Assembly (NCBI RefSeq): GCF_004123195.1
Contig: NZ_SDLI01000006.1
Coordinates: 124,001-188,000, forward strand
Direction: 5' to 3'
Origin: Ammoniphilus sp. CFH 90114
GTDB lineage: Bacteria > Bacillota > Bacilli > Aneurinibacillales > RAOX-1
DNA length: 64,000 nt
Both the position numbers and the translations under genes were made by a program. Shown in pieces: positions 51,187 through 61,024 of the stretch; position 1 is the stretch's first letter, and every line of letters begins with the position of its first letter. The notes beneath the pieces were generated by a model. That model was not told the origin of the DNA. It saw only the letters and a program-made list of their open reading frames with translations, and made no database searches.

Positions 51187-52263
51187 TTATTTTGCAACTT
51201 TTTGGTAGATCCTCTCTAGTTTTCTCACTTGCTTCTTGATATTGTGTTCTTTCTCTATGAAAGCGCGAGCGGATCGAGTCAGTTTTCTCCACTTTTTCTT
51301 TTGTTTAATCATCCTTATCATCTGCTTTGTTAGGCTGCGAATGCTGCCTTGCTTCGCGAGAAATCCTGTTTTTCCATCTTTAATGAGTTCGGGAATGCCT
51401 GAGTGGTTCGTAGATATGGCCGGTAGGCCAGAAGCCATAGCCTCGACTAGAGAATTAGGGATTCCCTCTTTATCGCCATTTCGAGCTGTTCGACTTGCTA
51501 GGACAAAAACATGAGCCTTCTTCAACTCTTTACGGACTTCCTTATGAGAGAGCTTCCCTTTTAGGGTTACGCATGATTTTAGCCCTCTCTTTCTAATCAT
51601 CCTTCTAAGTTTAGAACGCATACTACCATCACCGACGATGATGAGCCGGGTTTTAGGATATTTGCGGTGCACTCGGGCAAAGGCTTGAACTAAGATATCC
51701 ATCCCTTTTTTCGGGACTAATCGTCCAATACTTAGGAAAGTAATGTTATTTTTTCTTGGGGGCCTACGTAACTTAAAGGGAAATTTTTTTAGGTCGATGC
51801 CCGTTTTTATTACTCTAATTTTTCGTTTGGGACATTGTAAACGTATAAGCTTTCTTTTCATTTCCCTTGAAACTACGAGTACACGGGAGCTATGCCTAAA
51901 CACGGATCTTAGTTTGCGCTTATAACCTCTTTCTCTCAAACGAGCGGATACGTCCTTGCCGTGGAAGGAACTGACCAGAGGAATGGAAGTTTTTCGTTTG
52001 TAAGGAAGGATTCGAATAGCAGAAGGTCCAAAAAAGGCTTGAATAACAGCTGTTCTTTTTTGTTTCATAAAGCGAGGAATATTCCGTATTTTTCTCATCT
52101 TGTAGATTCGTGGATAGGGAAACTTCTTACGATTCTTTATCTTATCTGTTAAAAAGTATCCCTTAAAACGCCTTATATTTTTAATACGCTCGTAAATAAA
52201 TGTTTCTGTAGGATTGAGATAAGTGGTTTTTACAAAAGCTACCACTTTTCTTCGTCTAGCCAT
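51187..52263 (-). CDS. GT4 glycosyltransferase, very basic
   Basis: A 358-residue GT-B fold glycosyltransferase. The C-terminal GT4 domain (about 165-340) has GRLVPKKGMDILVQAFARV and the sugar-nucleotide-binding HVFVLASRTARNGDKEGIPN followed by LVEAMASGLPAISTNHSGIPELI. The acceptor domain is N-terminal. Lys and Arg are unusually frequent: by my count 28 of the first 100 residues against 3 acidic. This and the next gene resemble spore-coat glycosyltransferases such as CotSA. The ATG follows AGGAGAG. It is second in a two-gene unit. Confidence 0.85.
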   Translation of the reverse strand: MARRRKVVAFVKTTYLNPTETFIYERIKNIRRFKGYFLTDKIKNRKKFPYPRIYKMRKIRNIPRFMKQKRTAVIQAFFGPSAIRILPYKRKTSIPLVSSFHGKDVSARLRERGYKRKLRSVFRHSSRVLVVSREMKRKLIRLQCPKRKIRVIKTGIDLKKFPFKLRRPPRKNNITFLSIGRLVPKKGMDILVQAFARVHRKYPKTRLIIVGDGSMRSKLRRMIRKRGLKSCVTLKGKLSHKEVRKELKKAHVFVLASRTARNGDKEGIPNSLVEAMASGLPAISTNHSGIPELIKDGKTGFLAKQGSIRSLTKQMIRMIKQKKKWRKLTRSARAFIEKEHNIKKQVRKLERIYQKVAK

Positions 52264-52281
52264 CTGTATACCACTCTCCTA

Positions 52282-53397
52282 TTAAACAGATTGATAAACT
52301 TTATTTAGTTTACTTACCACGGAGTGCCATGAAAACTTTTTAGCGACAAGTCGGTAGCCGGCCAACCCCATTTTTCTGCGACGGGATTTGTTGCTGAGAA
52401 GACGATTTATATATTTTGCCATCTTCTTTATATTTCTTGGGTTAACTAGATAACCTGTTTTCCCATGCCGAACAGATTCTTTAATTCCTCCTCGGTTTGA
52501 TGCCACTACAGGTAATCCAGAAGCCATTGCTTCAATATTCACTCTTCCGAAAGGTTCCTTCCAGATCGATGGACATACGAAGACATCCGCAATAGCATAG
52601 CATTCTGCCACTTTCCTCGAAGATAAGAATCCAGTAAATCGAACTCGATTTTTACCTAGCTTTTTGTACGCGAGTCGCTCTATTCTACGGAAGTAAGAAT
52701 TTTTTTTGTTGACCCCATGATCCGGCCCTCCAACGACCAATATCAAGAGATTCTTTTGTTTCTTCTTTAGAATCTTTGCCGCTCGAATTAAACTGTGTAT
52801 TCCTTTTTTTCTCGTAATTTTACCTACGAATAAGACGACCTTTTTTCCATTTACCCCCCATTTTCTCCTTAAGCGAGCGACTCGCCCTTCGCTTCTCCAC
52901 TTATTGATATACTTGTTAGGGTTCACTCCAAGATGAACAGTTCTTATTCTGCTGCCTTTTATACGAAAGCGACGAAGGGTATCTCGGCGTGTAAAGTGAC
53001 TGTTCGCGATGAAGAAATGAGTCTTTTTTATTCCTAACTTCGTCCCTTTCTTTTTCTTTTTAACGAGGTTATGCAGGTTTAGGACATGTTTGGCCTTTGG
53101 TGCCGCCTTTCGAAGCTTGGAAACAAAGTGAGGACGATTAAACGTGTGTACGATATGAAAAGAAGATCTCTTTATTTGTCTTGCAACAGAGGAAAGGTAA
53201 TTTTTCCTACTCATTCTATAAACTTTAACCTTTTTCTTCCTGTAGGGATTAGGAACCCTTTTCCCGCCAGGTGAAAACAATGTGATACGGTGCTTCTTAG
53301 CCATTCTGCGAAGGACCTCATCCATATAAAGCTGAACGGCCCCCCCTTTAACGGGAGGTACAGGACGCGTCTCAGGTGCAACATAGGCAATTTTCAT
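52282..53397 (-). CDS. GT4 glycosyltransferase, very basic (CotSA-like)
   Basis: A 371-residue GT4 enzyme starting MKIAYVAPETRPVPPVKGGA, a nucleotide-binding start typical of CotSA-type coat glycosyltransferases. The C-terminal half has the GT4 motif FVGKITRKKGIHSLI, then FVCPSIWKEPFGRVNIEAMA (the EPFG motif with the catalytic Glu) and ASGLPVVASNRGGI. It is exceptionally Lys/Arg-rich. The start is taken as ATG 53397, 10 nt after AAAGGA; an earlier ATG is too close to that site. It precedes the second glycosyltransferase by 18 nt. Confidence 0.85.
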   Translation of the reverse strand: MKIAYVAPETRPVPPVKGGAVQLYMDEVLRRMAKKHRITLFSPGGKRVPNPYRKKKVKVYRMSRKNYLSSVARQIKRSSFHIVHTFNRPHFVSKLRKAAPKAKHVLNLHNLVKKKKKGTKLGIKKTHFFIANSHFTRRDTLRRFRIKGSRIRTVHLGVNPNKYINKWRSEGRVARLRRKWGVNGKKVVLFVGKITRKKGIHSLIRAAKILKKKQKNLLILVVGGPDHGVNKKNSYFRRIERLAYKKLGKNRVRFTGFLSSRKVAECYAIADVFVCPSIWKEPFGRVNIEAMASGLPVVASNRGGIKESVRHGKTGYLVNPRNIKKMAKYINRLLSNKSRRRKMGLAGYRLVAKKFSWHSVVSKLNKVYQSV

Positions 53398-53513
53398 CCG
53401 GCACATATCCTTTCTGATTGTGTTTAATCACAAACAAGAAGATTCTATATTACTCTATTCACAGGATGGACTAGTGGAATAAAGCGTTTGTCTATATTTT
53501 CGTATAAATAGTT

Positions 53514-53548
53514 AAAAAAGCTTTCTCTAGTCACAGAGAAAGCTTTTG
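53514..53548. terminator. Intrinsic terminator, bidirectional
   Basis: AAAAAAGCTTTCTCT-AGTCAC-AGAGAAAGCTTTT. It lies downstream of the minus-strand pxp operon. Confidence 0.85.
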
Positions 53549-53572
53549 CGTACTTTTATTCCCTTAGAAGTT

Positions 53573-54550
53573 TTACACCTTTAAAATTTCCGTTAAAGCC
53601 GCCATTTTCTTTTGCTGATTCCTTCTTACTTCCATCGCTTGATCTACAGTTAGTGCGATAAATTTGGCTTTCGTTTGTGGCCGGGATTGTGCAATTAGGT
53701 CTAAATCTGTGCTAATAACGGTTCCTATTGTAACAAAGCCTCCTCCAGATGTGGCATCATTGAGTAAGACAATGATTTCATCCTGGTTAGGTGCCATGAC
53801 GGCTCCAATCGGATAGGCAATGTCGACTACATTGGAAGAATTATTACCTGCACCAAAGGGTGGATCAACCCCTTTAAAGGCTAGCGTAGCACCAGTATAC
53901 CGATAAGCTACACGGTTTGATTCCGTAGATACTGTCCATTCCGAATTTAGGAAGGCCTTGATTCCTTCATCGCTTATTCTATAACTAGATAGCCCCATAA
54001 CAACACGTAGCTCTTGACTATTCTTAAAGAGAGGAAGAAAATCTTGGGGAACTTGTTTTCCAACCTGCTTAAATACTCCTGGAAGTGTCTCCCCTGCCTC
54101 GAGAATATCCTCAGCTTCAAGCTTTCTTCCGGCAAAACCACCTAATTGGCTTAAGATATACGTAGATCGACTCCCCATGACGACTGGAACTTGAATGCCA
54201 CCTGATATGCAGAGATAGGTTTTAATACCTTGCTTTGAAAATTTAAAAGACAATATATCTCCCTCTTCCGCTTGAATAGCTTCCCAGTAAGGAACGTTCT
54301 TGTTATTTAAGAAAGCCTCCATTGGGGCACCGGTAAGAGCGAACACGGTTCTCTTTTGAAATTGAATTTTTGGACCTAGTAGGGTCATCTCAAGTCCAGC
54401 ATAATCAATGGGATTGCCTAATAATAAATTTCCTATCATGAATGAATACTTATCTGCAGCACCAGATGGTGGCATTCCCAAGTGGTAATGACCATAGCGC
54501 CCCATATCCTGTACCGTTGTGTGTAAACCGGGCTCTAGTATCTTTAACAT
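53573..54550 (-). CDS. 5-oxoprolinase subunit C-like / biotin-dependent carboxyltransferase family (KipA/PxpC), copy 1
   Basis: A 325-residue PxpC/KipA-type protein starting MLKILEPGLHTTVQDMGRYG, with the AHS2 (allophanate hydrolase subunit 2) domain. The motif LGMPPSGAADKYSFMIGNLLL and the NSSNVVDIAYPIGAVMAP segment are typical. With PxpA and PxpB it forms ATP-dependent 5-oxoprolinase; KipA relatives bind the KipI anti-kinase. It follows the PxpB-like gene by 1 nt and is the last gene of this unit. A second pair lies at 60050-61890. Confidence 0.88.
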   Translation of the reverse strand: MLKILEPGLHTTVQDMGRYGHYHLGMPPSGAADKYSFMIGNLLLGNPIDYAGLEMTLLGPKIQFQKRTVFALTGAPMEAFLNNKNVPYWEAIQAEEGDILSFKFSKQGIKTYLCISGGIQVPVVMGSRSTYILSQLGGFAGRKLEAEDILEAGETLPGVFKQVGKQVPQDFLPLFKNSQELRVVMGLSSYRISDEGIKAFLNSEWTVSTESNRVAYRYTGATLAFKGVDPPFGAGNNSSNVVDIAYPIGAVMAPNQDEIIVLLNDATSGGGFVTIGTVISTDLDLIAQSRPQTKAKFIALTVDQAMEVRRNQQKKMAALTEILKV

Positions 54551-54551
54551 G

Positions 54552-55436
54552 CTAGAAACCCTCCATTAACCACTCAATATACATCTTCCCTTTAGCAAAA
54601 TACTCTTCAGGGGAAAATTCGATGTGTTTCATTCTGTAACGGTAGGTGCCGTCCTCCACTTGTTTCACTATTTGATTATATTCTTGCTCTTCAATAGCGC
54701 GATGCTTCCATAGGTCCCCTGGGCGGGCTAAAAAGTAGGAATCCCCCATGTCGATGAGCCGTTTATGCGGGTCAAACACTGGAACAGCTGACATGCCGAT
54801 TAATTGATAACTTCCTGGACCCTCAGCTGGATATACGACGGTAAAAGCCCCGCCGACTCCTACACCCTGCTTTGGAGTTTCCGTACGAGGGCTCAGGTAC
54901 TTGGGTGACTGTATCACTTCTTCAGGGCTTAAACCGAGAGGGAACTCCCAAGCTGTACCAGGGATGAAGCCGACCATGGTAATGAGGTATGGCATACTTG
55001 AATGGGCGTTAACGAAACTATGTTTATCTTTGTAACCGTTTACTTTCATGACAAACTCAAAGTTAGATAGATCTGGTTCTTGGTGTCGAGACCTAGATCT
55101 CATAGAATATTCTTTAGATATAGGATCATCATACCATGTAGGGATCTCCACCATTCGAATGCTAAGATTAAGTTCAGCAGGATTACTCTTCGTTATATCA
55201 ATATCCTTTAAATAATCTAGTAAGTCATGTGGTGATATCAATTCAGGGTTGAATCTTACAAGATAAGAAGCATTCGAGGGGCAAATATCGACGATACCTG
55301 GTATGTTTCTACGCTGAAGCTCTTTTGTTATGGCTAAGGCCTTGAAGTTACTTTCTGCACTCATATCACGAGAGATCTCAGCATATATGTATTCGTCACC
55401 GCCAAACTCAAATCGTGTCTCTGGTAAGGTAAACAT
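54552..55436 (-). CDS. 5-oxoprolinase subunit B-like (KipI/PxpB), copy 1
   Basis: A 294-residue PxpB/KipI-type protein with AHS1 domain. It begins MFTLPETRFEFGGDEYIYAE; the SPKYLSPRTETPKQGVGVGG and the AHS1 motif around PGIVDICPSNASYLVRFNPE are characteristic. The usual length is 230-300. In B. subtilis KipI inhibits KinA, but in most bacteria PxpB is a 5-oxoprolinase subunit. It is separated by 22 nt from the sigma-54 activator upstream and is translationally tight with PxpC. Confidence 0.88.
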   Translation of the reverse strand: MFTLPETRFEFGGDEYIYAEISRDMSAESNFKALAITKELQRRNIPGIVDICPSNASYLVRFNPELISPHDLLDYLKDIDITKSNPAELNLSIRMVEIPTWYDDPISKEYSMRSRSRHQEPDLSNFEFVMKVNGYKDKHSFVNAHSSMPYLITMVGFIPGTAWEFPLGLSPEEVIQSPKYLSPRTETPKQGVGVGGAFTVVYPAEGPGSYQLIGMSAVPVFDPHKRLIDMGDSYFLARPGDLWKHRAIEEQEYNQIVKQVEDGTYRYRMKHIEFSPEEYFAKGKMYIEWLMEGF

Positions 55437-55458
55437 GACTTGTCCTCACTTTCCCTAT

Positions 55459-57525
55459 TTACCTAATCATCTTTTGTATACGCCGACTGATGGTAGCCTG
55501 ACTAACTCCAAGTACTTCCGAAACTTTAGATGCGGTTCCGTACTTCTTGAGCCCAAGTTCAATTAACTGATTCTCAAGCTCTTTAACCGCTTCCTTAAGT
55601 GGCATGATTTCGTATACCATAGGTTTTGAGCGTGTTGCTTTTGAATCTCCATATAATACGCTCAACACATCTTGTTGTTGGATGAATTCTTTTCTACTAG
55701 TCACTAATAGTCTTTCAATTATATTTTGTAATTCTCTTACATTTCCTGGCCAATCGTAGCTTTCCAGTACCTCTAAAGCTTCCCTAGACAAATTTTTGTC
55801 CTTTTCGTACGTGCGGTTGAACTGCTGTAAAAAATGAAGGCACAGGGAAACGACATCTTCCGTTCTTTCCCGGAGAGGCGGAATTCGTAAAGGTATGACA
55901 TTTAATCGATAATATAAGTCCTCTCTAAACCGACCCTCATTTACTAATTCCTTTATATTTTGATTTGTGGCAGCAATCACACGAACATCCATTTGAATGG
56001 TGCGCGTACCTCCTACCCGTGTCACTTCTCGTTCTTGTAATACTCGTAGCAGCTTGACTTGCATACTTAAAGGCAATTCGGCTATTTCATCTAAAAATAT
56101 GGTTCCGCCGTTCGCTAGTTCGAAAAATCCAGGTTTCCCCTTTTGGTCTGCACCCGTGAAAGCTCCTCTCTCATAACCGAATAGTTCGCTTTCTATTAAG
56201 TTATCTGGAATCGCTCCACAGTTGACTCGTATTAGTGGTTGATCTCTTCTTCTGCTGGTTTCGTGAATCGCTCTAGCAAAGACCTCCTTGCCTACTCCAG
56301 ATTCTCCTGTTAGTAGTACAGTAGAATCAACCTGGGCAATTAATTTCATTTCGTCTACTAGATCTTCCATAATCCGTGAGCGATAGATAAGGGAACGTGA
56401 AAATTGATTCTTAGCTTGTAGCTCGTCTATCTCCTGTTTGTACGCGTCGTTAGCTTTTCGAGCCAGCTTTAACTTCTCTTTTAATTGATTCGTTTTCGTG
56501 ATATCTCGAGAGACAATCACGATTTTTTCAAGTTTATCCTTATGATAGATAGGAGTTGCAACAGACCAGATTTTCCTTCCATAGATGGTTTCTTGGATAC
56601 TGGTTAGTTTCTGTTTCTTCTTCAGACATAACTCTACAATATTAGGCTGGAATATACCTCTGCTCTCGAATTGTTTGACTGTTTGTCCAATGACATCATC
56701 CGATGAATCTAGCATCCAGAATTCCTTTAAGAAAGAACCAGCTAAACGGATGATTTTCCCTTCAGGATTCACTACAAGAATTTGTTCGTGTGAGGAAGAG
56801 TAAACAGCCTGTAGGTCGGAATAGAGATTTCTTACAAATTCCAGTTCTTGTACAGCTTCTTCAAATTCTTCTCGGAGGAAGAAAATATGAACAAGTCCCG
56901 TAATCTTTCCATCTAAGAAGAGGGGAGTGAAATTCCCGCTGATCTGCTTAAAGTTAAGGGAGCTGTTCACACTTACAAACCTTTCGCCTTGAAGGACTTC
57001 CTCTAAATCTCGGTCCACTGTGAGGAGTGTCTTATAGTTTCTGTAAAGCAAGAAAGACCTTGAAAGCCCCAATATTTTTTCCGCTGTTTCATTTATAAAT
57101 TGAATCTCAAGGTTCTCATTTGTCGTGATGACACCTACTCCTGCACCGTTAAGGATCCCATTCATGTGTTCAAGTTGGATCTGGTTTATTCGACTCTTTG
57201 CCTGTTTTACCGTACTGTAGCCCGTGACCGCACCTTCCACATCCATGCCGAGGACAACAGAAATATTATGGTATGATTCTACATGTACATGTTCGGGTAC
57301 TTTCAGAACGTCTATTCTGTACTGGATGGGTTGGTGTAGATTCGAATGAGTAGTAAGTTGCTTCAACAAGTGATCTCGATCAATGTATCCTAGCCACCTC
57401 TTCGCTTTATGAACGAAGGCAATCTCGGCTTCATTTTGCTCCAGGGCAATAAGGACTTCAAGCAACGTATCTTCAGGTGAGATGATCACTTGGATAGGTT
57501 GTAGAATCTCTTTCCAAAGAATCAC
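55459..57525 (-). CDS. Sigma-54-dependent activator (CBS-like, PAS, PAS, AAA+, Fis HTH)
   Basis: A 688-residue enhancer-binding protein. The N-terminal region (about 1-120) looks like a CBS pair, followed by two PAS domains (about 125-240 and 245-360). The AAA+ domain (about 375-610) has Walker [25 protein letters not shown] (the sigma-54 contact) and the D-E-I-A motif. The C-terminal Fis-type helix-turn-helix ends [20 protein letters not shown]. It starts at GTG 57525 after AAGGAGG. It lies between the pxpA and pxpB genes, so it probably controls part of this region, though no -24/-12 site is visible near it. Confidence 0.9.
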   Translation of the reverse strand: MILWKEILQPIQVIISPEDTLLEVLIALEQNEAEIAFVHKAKRWLGYIDRDHLLKQLTTHSNLHQPIQYRIDVLKVPEHVHVESYHNISVVLGMDVEGAVTGYSTVKQAKSRINQIQLEHMNGILNGAGVGVITTNENLEIQFINETAEKILGLSRSFLLYRNYKTLLTVDRDLEEVLQGERFVSVNSSLNFKQISGNFTPLFLDGKITGLVHIFFLREEFEEAVQELEFVRNLYSDLQAVYSSSHEQILVVNPEGKIIRLAGSFLKEFWMLDSSDDVIGQTVKQFESRGIFQPNIVELCLKKKQKLTSIQETIYGRKIWSVATPIYHKDKLEKIVIVSRDITKTNQLKEKLKLARKANDAYKQEIDELQAKNQFSRSLIYRSRIMEDLVDEMKLIAQVDSTVLLTGESGVGKEVFARAIHETSRRRDQPLIRVNCGAIPDNLIESELFGYERGAFTGADQKGKPGFFELANGGTIFLDEIAELPLSMQVKLLRVLQEREVTRVGGTRTIQMDVRVIAATNQNIKELVNEGRFREDLYYRLNVIPLRIPPLRERTEDVVSLCLHFLQQFNRTYEKDKNLSREALEVLESYDWPGNVRELQNIIERLLVTSRKEFIQQQDVLSVLYGDSKATRSKPMVYEIMPLKEAVKELENQLIELGLKKYGTASKVSEVLGVSQATISRRIQKMIR

Positions 57526-57614
57526 AACAGGTCCTCCTTATCAACCGTAATTCCTACAAACCAAATTATACCAAACATTAAAGGTAATGGACATTCTTTT
57601 TAGATTTTGATCTA

Positions 57615-57651
57615 ATACAAAAAGAAGGAGGGGCATTCTCTAGCCCACTCC
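57615..57651 (-). terminator. Intrinsic terminator at the end of the pxpA operon
   Basis: On the minus strand, GGAG-TG-GGC-TAGAGAAT-GCC-C-CTCC followed by TTCTTTTT. It overlaps the pxpA stop codon. Confidence 0.7.
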
Positions 57652-58413
57652 TAGTAATTTTGTCACGGGAGAAATCCCAATCCCGTTCTTTTTGAGTTCT
57701 TTAACAATAACTGACGCCAATTCAGGTGCTCTGGGTGTATCACCATGAATGCAAATGGTGTCAGCCACCATATCGACTTCTTCGCCTGTGTGGGCGATGA
57801 CCTTCCCTTCCTTGACCATCTTTACGACTCGCTCTGCCATGGCTTGAACATCCTGAATTAACGGACCACTTCGTGTTAACACAATCGATCCTGTTACCGT
57901 ATGTTGTCGGTCAGAATACATTTCTCTTGCAACGGGAATCCCCATGATTTTCGCTTCTTCATAGACCTCCGACCCATTCAGTGCAAATACAATGGTTTCG
58001 GGGTCCACTTCAGCAATGGCTTCAAGGATGGCACGAGCTATCGTCTTGTCCTCCATCGCCTTCATATATAGGGCGCCGTGAGGTTTCACATGCTGAATCC
58101 TCACCCTATTGGCACGAGCAAATTCTCGCAGGGCACCTACCTGATAAGTAACGTAGTCTTTTATTTCCACAGCTGTACACGTCATATAGCGTCGTCCGAA
58201 ACCCATTAAGTCGGGAAAGCCGGGATGCGCTCCGATGCCTACACCGTACTTTTTCGCTAATTCGACTGTCCTTCTTATGACATGGGGATCTCCCCCGTGA
58301 TACCCACAAGCAATATTCGCAGATGAAATATATTGCATCATTTCTTCATCATTTCCTAATACATAATTGCCGAAGCTCTCTCCCATATCACAATTAAGGT
58401 CTACTTTAAACAC
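57640..58413 (-). CDS. pxpA: 5-oxoprolinase subunit A (LamB/YcsF family)
   Basis: A 257-residue LamB/YcsF protein starting MFKVDLNCDMGESFGNY, the exact signature of PxpA, with SANIACGYHGGDPHVIRRTV, VKPHGALYMKA and VDMVADTICIHGDTP. It is the normal length for PxpA. It starts at GTG 58413 after GGAGG, 2 nt downstream of the biotin carboxylase gene. The gene set accB-accC-pxpA with two PxpBC pairs suggests an ATP-driven lactam-opening and carboxylation pathway, but the true substrate is not proven. Confidence 0.93.
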   Translation of the reverse strand: MFKVDLNCDMGESFGNYVLGNDEEMMQYISSANIACGYHGGDPHVIRRTVELAKKYGVGIGAHPGFPDLMGFGRRYMTCTAVEIKDYVTYQVGALREFARANRVRIQHVKPHGALYMKAMEDKTIARAILEAIAEVDPETIVFALNGSEVYEEAKIMGIPVAREMYSDRQHTVTGSIVLTRSGPLIQDVQAMAERVVKMVKEGKVIAHTGEEVDMVADTICIHGDTPRAPELASVIVKELKKNGIGISPVTKLLGVG

Positions 58414-58415
58414 GC

Positions 58416-59768
58416 TTATGATCCTCCCTCATCCCACACAGACTCTACTAGTCTAGTCGTATAGTTCCCTTCGATAAATCCTCTATCGCCCATCACTTGT
58501 TCTAATAATAGAAGGTTGGTTGTTATTCCATGGACCTCTACCTGCTTCAAACAGTCCTTCATTTTTTCGATGGCTAGTTCGCGAGTTGAAGCATGAGTAA
58601 TGATCTTGCCAATCATTGGATCATAGAAAGGACTGACCTTCGTTCCTTGTTTAACAGCGAAATCCAACCGAACGTCTTGGTCCGGAAGGTGAAGCTCTTG
58701 AATAGTACCAGGAGATGGAAAGAAGGTCTTTGGATCCTCTGCATATAGTCTGCACTCTATGGAATGACCAGTCTGTTGGATATCGCTTTGCACAAATGGT
58801 AGCTTCTCGCCTTCCGCCAGACGGATTTGCAGTTCAACCAGATCGATTCCTGTTGTTTCTTCCGTAATGGGATGCTCCACTTGGAGCCGCGTATTCATTT
58901 CAAGGAAGTAAAAGTTTTTATGCTCATCCATAATGAATTCCATCGTTCCTACATTCTTGTACCCTATGTGCTTCACACCAGCTAATGCGGTTTCAAGCAA
59001 ACGCTTCTTCGTCAATGGATCGAGAAAAGGCGAGGGTGTTTCTTCTATAATCTTTTGATTTCTTCTCTGAACGGAGCACTCTCGTTCAAATAAATGAACA
59101 GCATTTCCATATGCGTCACAAGCGACTTGAACTTCGATATGATGAGGGTTTTCAATCCATTTTTCGATGAATAACGTTCCATCACCGAAGGAAGACGACG
59201 CTCGTTGCATAGTAGAAGCAAAGGATTTACGTAGATCTGCTTCGGAATGAATTAATTGCATTCCTATCCCGCCACCACCAGCACTAGCTTTAAGCATAAT
59301 AGGATAACCTACTTGTTCTGCAATGCTTAGGGCGTCTTCTACACGATCTAATTTTCCATCCCATCCAGGTACTACTGGTACACCCGCTTGTTTCATATGA
59401 AGTCTTGCTTCGATCTTGCTTCCCATGCGTTCAATTTGCAGGGCATCCGGTCCAATAAAAACGATGTTTTCTTCTTCACACCGGCGAACGAGTTGAGGAT
59501 TCTCCGATAGAAAACCATATCCTGGATGAATCGCATCCGCTTCACTTTCCCTAGCTGCTTGAATGATTTTTTCTATGTCCAAATAACTTTTTTTTGCTTG
59601 TGCTGGTCCGATACAAACCGCTTCATCTGCTTCCTCTACATATGGGGCTTCGAGATCTGCTTCAGAATAGACGGCAACCGTTTTGATTCCCATCTTACGG
59701 CATGTGCGAATAATTCTTCGCGCAATTTCTCCCCTGTTGGCGATCATAATCTTCTCAAAAGTTGCCAT
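58416..59768 (-). CDS. accC: Biotin carboxylase (acetyl-CoA carboxylase AccC-like)
   Basis: A 450-residue ATP-dependent biotin carboxylase. It begins MATFEKIMIANRGEIARRII, has the ATP-grasp glycine loop KASAGGGGIGMQ (about 160-171), the EMNTRLQVEHPITE motif (about 290), and a C-terminal YDPMIGKIITHASTRE end. ATG 59768 follows GGAGG; an upstream GTG start is less likely. It is the second copy-type AccC placed with a biotin carrier subunit upstream and PxpA downstream, not with accA/accD, so it may serve the catabolic cluster. Confidence 0.92.
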   Translation of the reverse strand: MATFEKIMIANRGEIARRIIRTCRKMGIKTVAVYSEADLEAPYVEEADEAVCIGPAQAKKSYLDIEKIIQAARESEADAIHPGYGFLSENPQLVRRCEEENIVFIGPDALQIERMGSKIEARLHMKQAGVPVVPGWDGKLDRVEDALSIAEQVGYPIMLKASAGGGGIGMQLIHSEADLRKSFASTMQRASSSFGDGTLFIEKWIENPHHIEVQVACDAYGNAVHLFERECSVQRRNQKIIEETPSPFLDPLTKKRLLETALAGVKHIGYKNVGTMEFIMDEHKNFYFLEMNTRLQVEHPITEETTGIDLVELQIRLAEGEKLPFVQSDIQQTGHSIECRLYAEDPKTFFPSPGTIQELHLPDQDVRLDFAVKQGTKVSPFYDPMIGKIITHASTRELAIEKMKDCLKQVEVHGITTNLLLLEQVMGDRGFIEGNYTTRLVESVWDEGGS

Positions 59769-59789
59769 AGAGTCCTCCACTTCGCTGTA

Positions 59790-60035
59790 TTATTCTACTC
59801 GAAGAATGGCGATTTGCTGTCCTGCATCTACAACATCTTCATTCTCAACGCAAAATCGCTCGATAACGCCGTTCGTTTCAGCCTTAACCTCGTAGAAGTT
59901 TTTCATTACTTCTATCAGGCACAGGATATCCCCAGCATTCACATGCTGTCCTTCTTTCACATAGTCTTCTTGGTCTGGAGAGGGCTTTCGGTAAAAAACT
60001 CCAGGAATCGGAGACATAACAGTGTGATCACTCAT
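59790..60035 (-). CDS. Biotin carboxyl carrier protein (short)
   Basis: An 81-residue biotinyl domain: it begins MSDHTVMSPIPGVFYRKPSP and holds the biotin-attachment sequence LIEVMKNFYEVKA (Lys in the E-V-M-K motif). It lacks the usual Pro/Ala-rich N-terminal extension of AccB, so it is a stand-alone biotinyl domain. ATG 60035 follows GGAGG. It sits between PxpC copy 2 and the biotin carboxylase. Confidence 0.88.
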   Translation of the reverse strand: MSDHTVMSPIPGVFYRKPSPDQEDYVKEGQHVNAGDILCLIEVMKNFYEVKAETNGVIERFCVENEDVVDAGQQIAILRVE

Positions 60036-60049
60036 GAACACCAAACCTC

Positions 60050-61024
60050 CTACTTATTTGTTATTTGTTTAATTTGATTGAGCCTATCATTTAGCACCCT
60101 TCTTGCCTCCAAAGCTTCATCTAGTGTCACAGGAAGAAAGCGTACTTTTTCATTGGTCTTGATCTGGGCCATACGATTGAGATCCGTACTGATAACAGTA
60201 GCAATGGTTGCATACCCTCCGCCTGTCACGGCGTCGTTTAATAGACAGATTGGCTCCACACCATCAGGAACTTGTATAGATCCGATAGGATATCCTAGAT
60301 CAACGACATTAGAAGGATTGCTCCCCGCACCAAACGGTTGTTCTCTAGGTACAAAATTTAGTCTTTCTCCTTTAAACCGGTACCCCACTCGATTCGCTTC
60401 AGGGGTAACTGTCCATTCAAGGGAGAGAAAGCGATCTTTACTTTCGTCCGTAAGTCTGTAACTGCATAGCCCCATGATCACGCGAATCTCATGCGTTCTG
60501 CTAAACTCAGGAATAAGACCCTTTGGCACACAAGTCCCCACTCGTACAGGTCGTTGCATCCCATCTCCTACTTTTAGTAGATCTCCTGTTTGTAAGGCTC
60601 GCCCTTCATACCCACCAATTCCGCACAAGGTATAAGTAGATTTTGAACCCAAAACGGTCGGGACTTCAAAGCCTCCCGCAATAGCAAGATAGACCCTTGC
60701 TCCCTGTTTGACGAAATCAAATGATAATTGATCGCCCGACTTCACCTGAATGGTTTCCCACATGGAAACAGGAGTGTTATTAACTCGCGGTGGAATGTCT
60801 CCACCAGTTAGGGCGATGACAGCATCTTGTTGAAATTCTAATGTTGGTCCCATATAGGTGATTTCAAGTGTGGCTGCAAATTCATCGTTACCAACTAACA
60901 GATTTGCTGCCCGATGGGAATACTTATCCATCGCACCAGAAGGTGGCATACCAATTTCGTAGTATCCCATACGTCCTAAATCTTGTACGGTCGTCTGCAA
61001 ACCGGGGTTGATAACTTTGATCAT
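60050..61024 (-). CDS. 5-oxoprolinase subunit C-like (KipA/PxpC), copy 2
   Basis: A 324-residue AHS2 protein starting MIKVINPGLQTTVQDLGRMG. It is paralogous to the copy at 53573-54550 (shared MPPSGAMDKYSHRAANLLVG, NPSNVVDLGYPIGSIQVP). Its start overlaps the end of the PxpB copy 2 gene by 4 nt, so the pair is translationally coupled. Its product probably assembles with PxpA and copy 2 of PxpB into one oxoprolinase-like complex. Confidence 0.88.
   Translation of the reverse strand: MIKVINPGLQTTVQDLGRMGYYEIGMPPSGAMDKYSHRAANLLVGNDEFAATLEITYMGPTLEFQQDAVIALTGGDIPPRVNNTPVSMWETIQVKSGDQLSFDFVKQGARVYLAIAGGFEVPTVLGSKSTYTLCGIGGYEGRALQTGDLLKVGDGMQRPVRVGTCVPKGLIPEFSRTHEIRVIMGLCSYRLTDESKDRFLSLEWTVTPEANRVGYRFKGERLNFVPREQPFGAGSNPSNVVDLGYPIGSIQVPDGVEPICLLNDAVTGGGYATIATVISTDLNRMAQIKTNEKVRFLPVTLDEALEARRVLNDRLNQIKQITNK

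Noticed and set aside
59526-60077. 183-codon ORF on the plus strand
   Set aside because: It lies fully antisense to the biotin carboxylase and biotin carrier genes, has no ribosome binding site and a non-protein-like composition.
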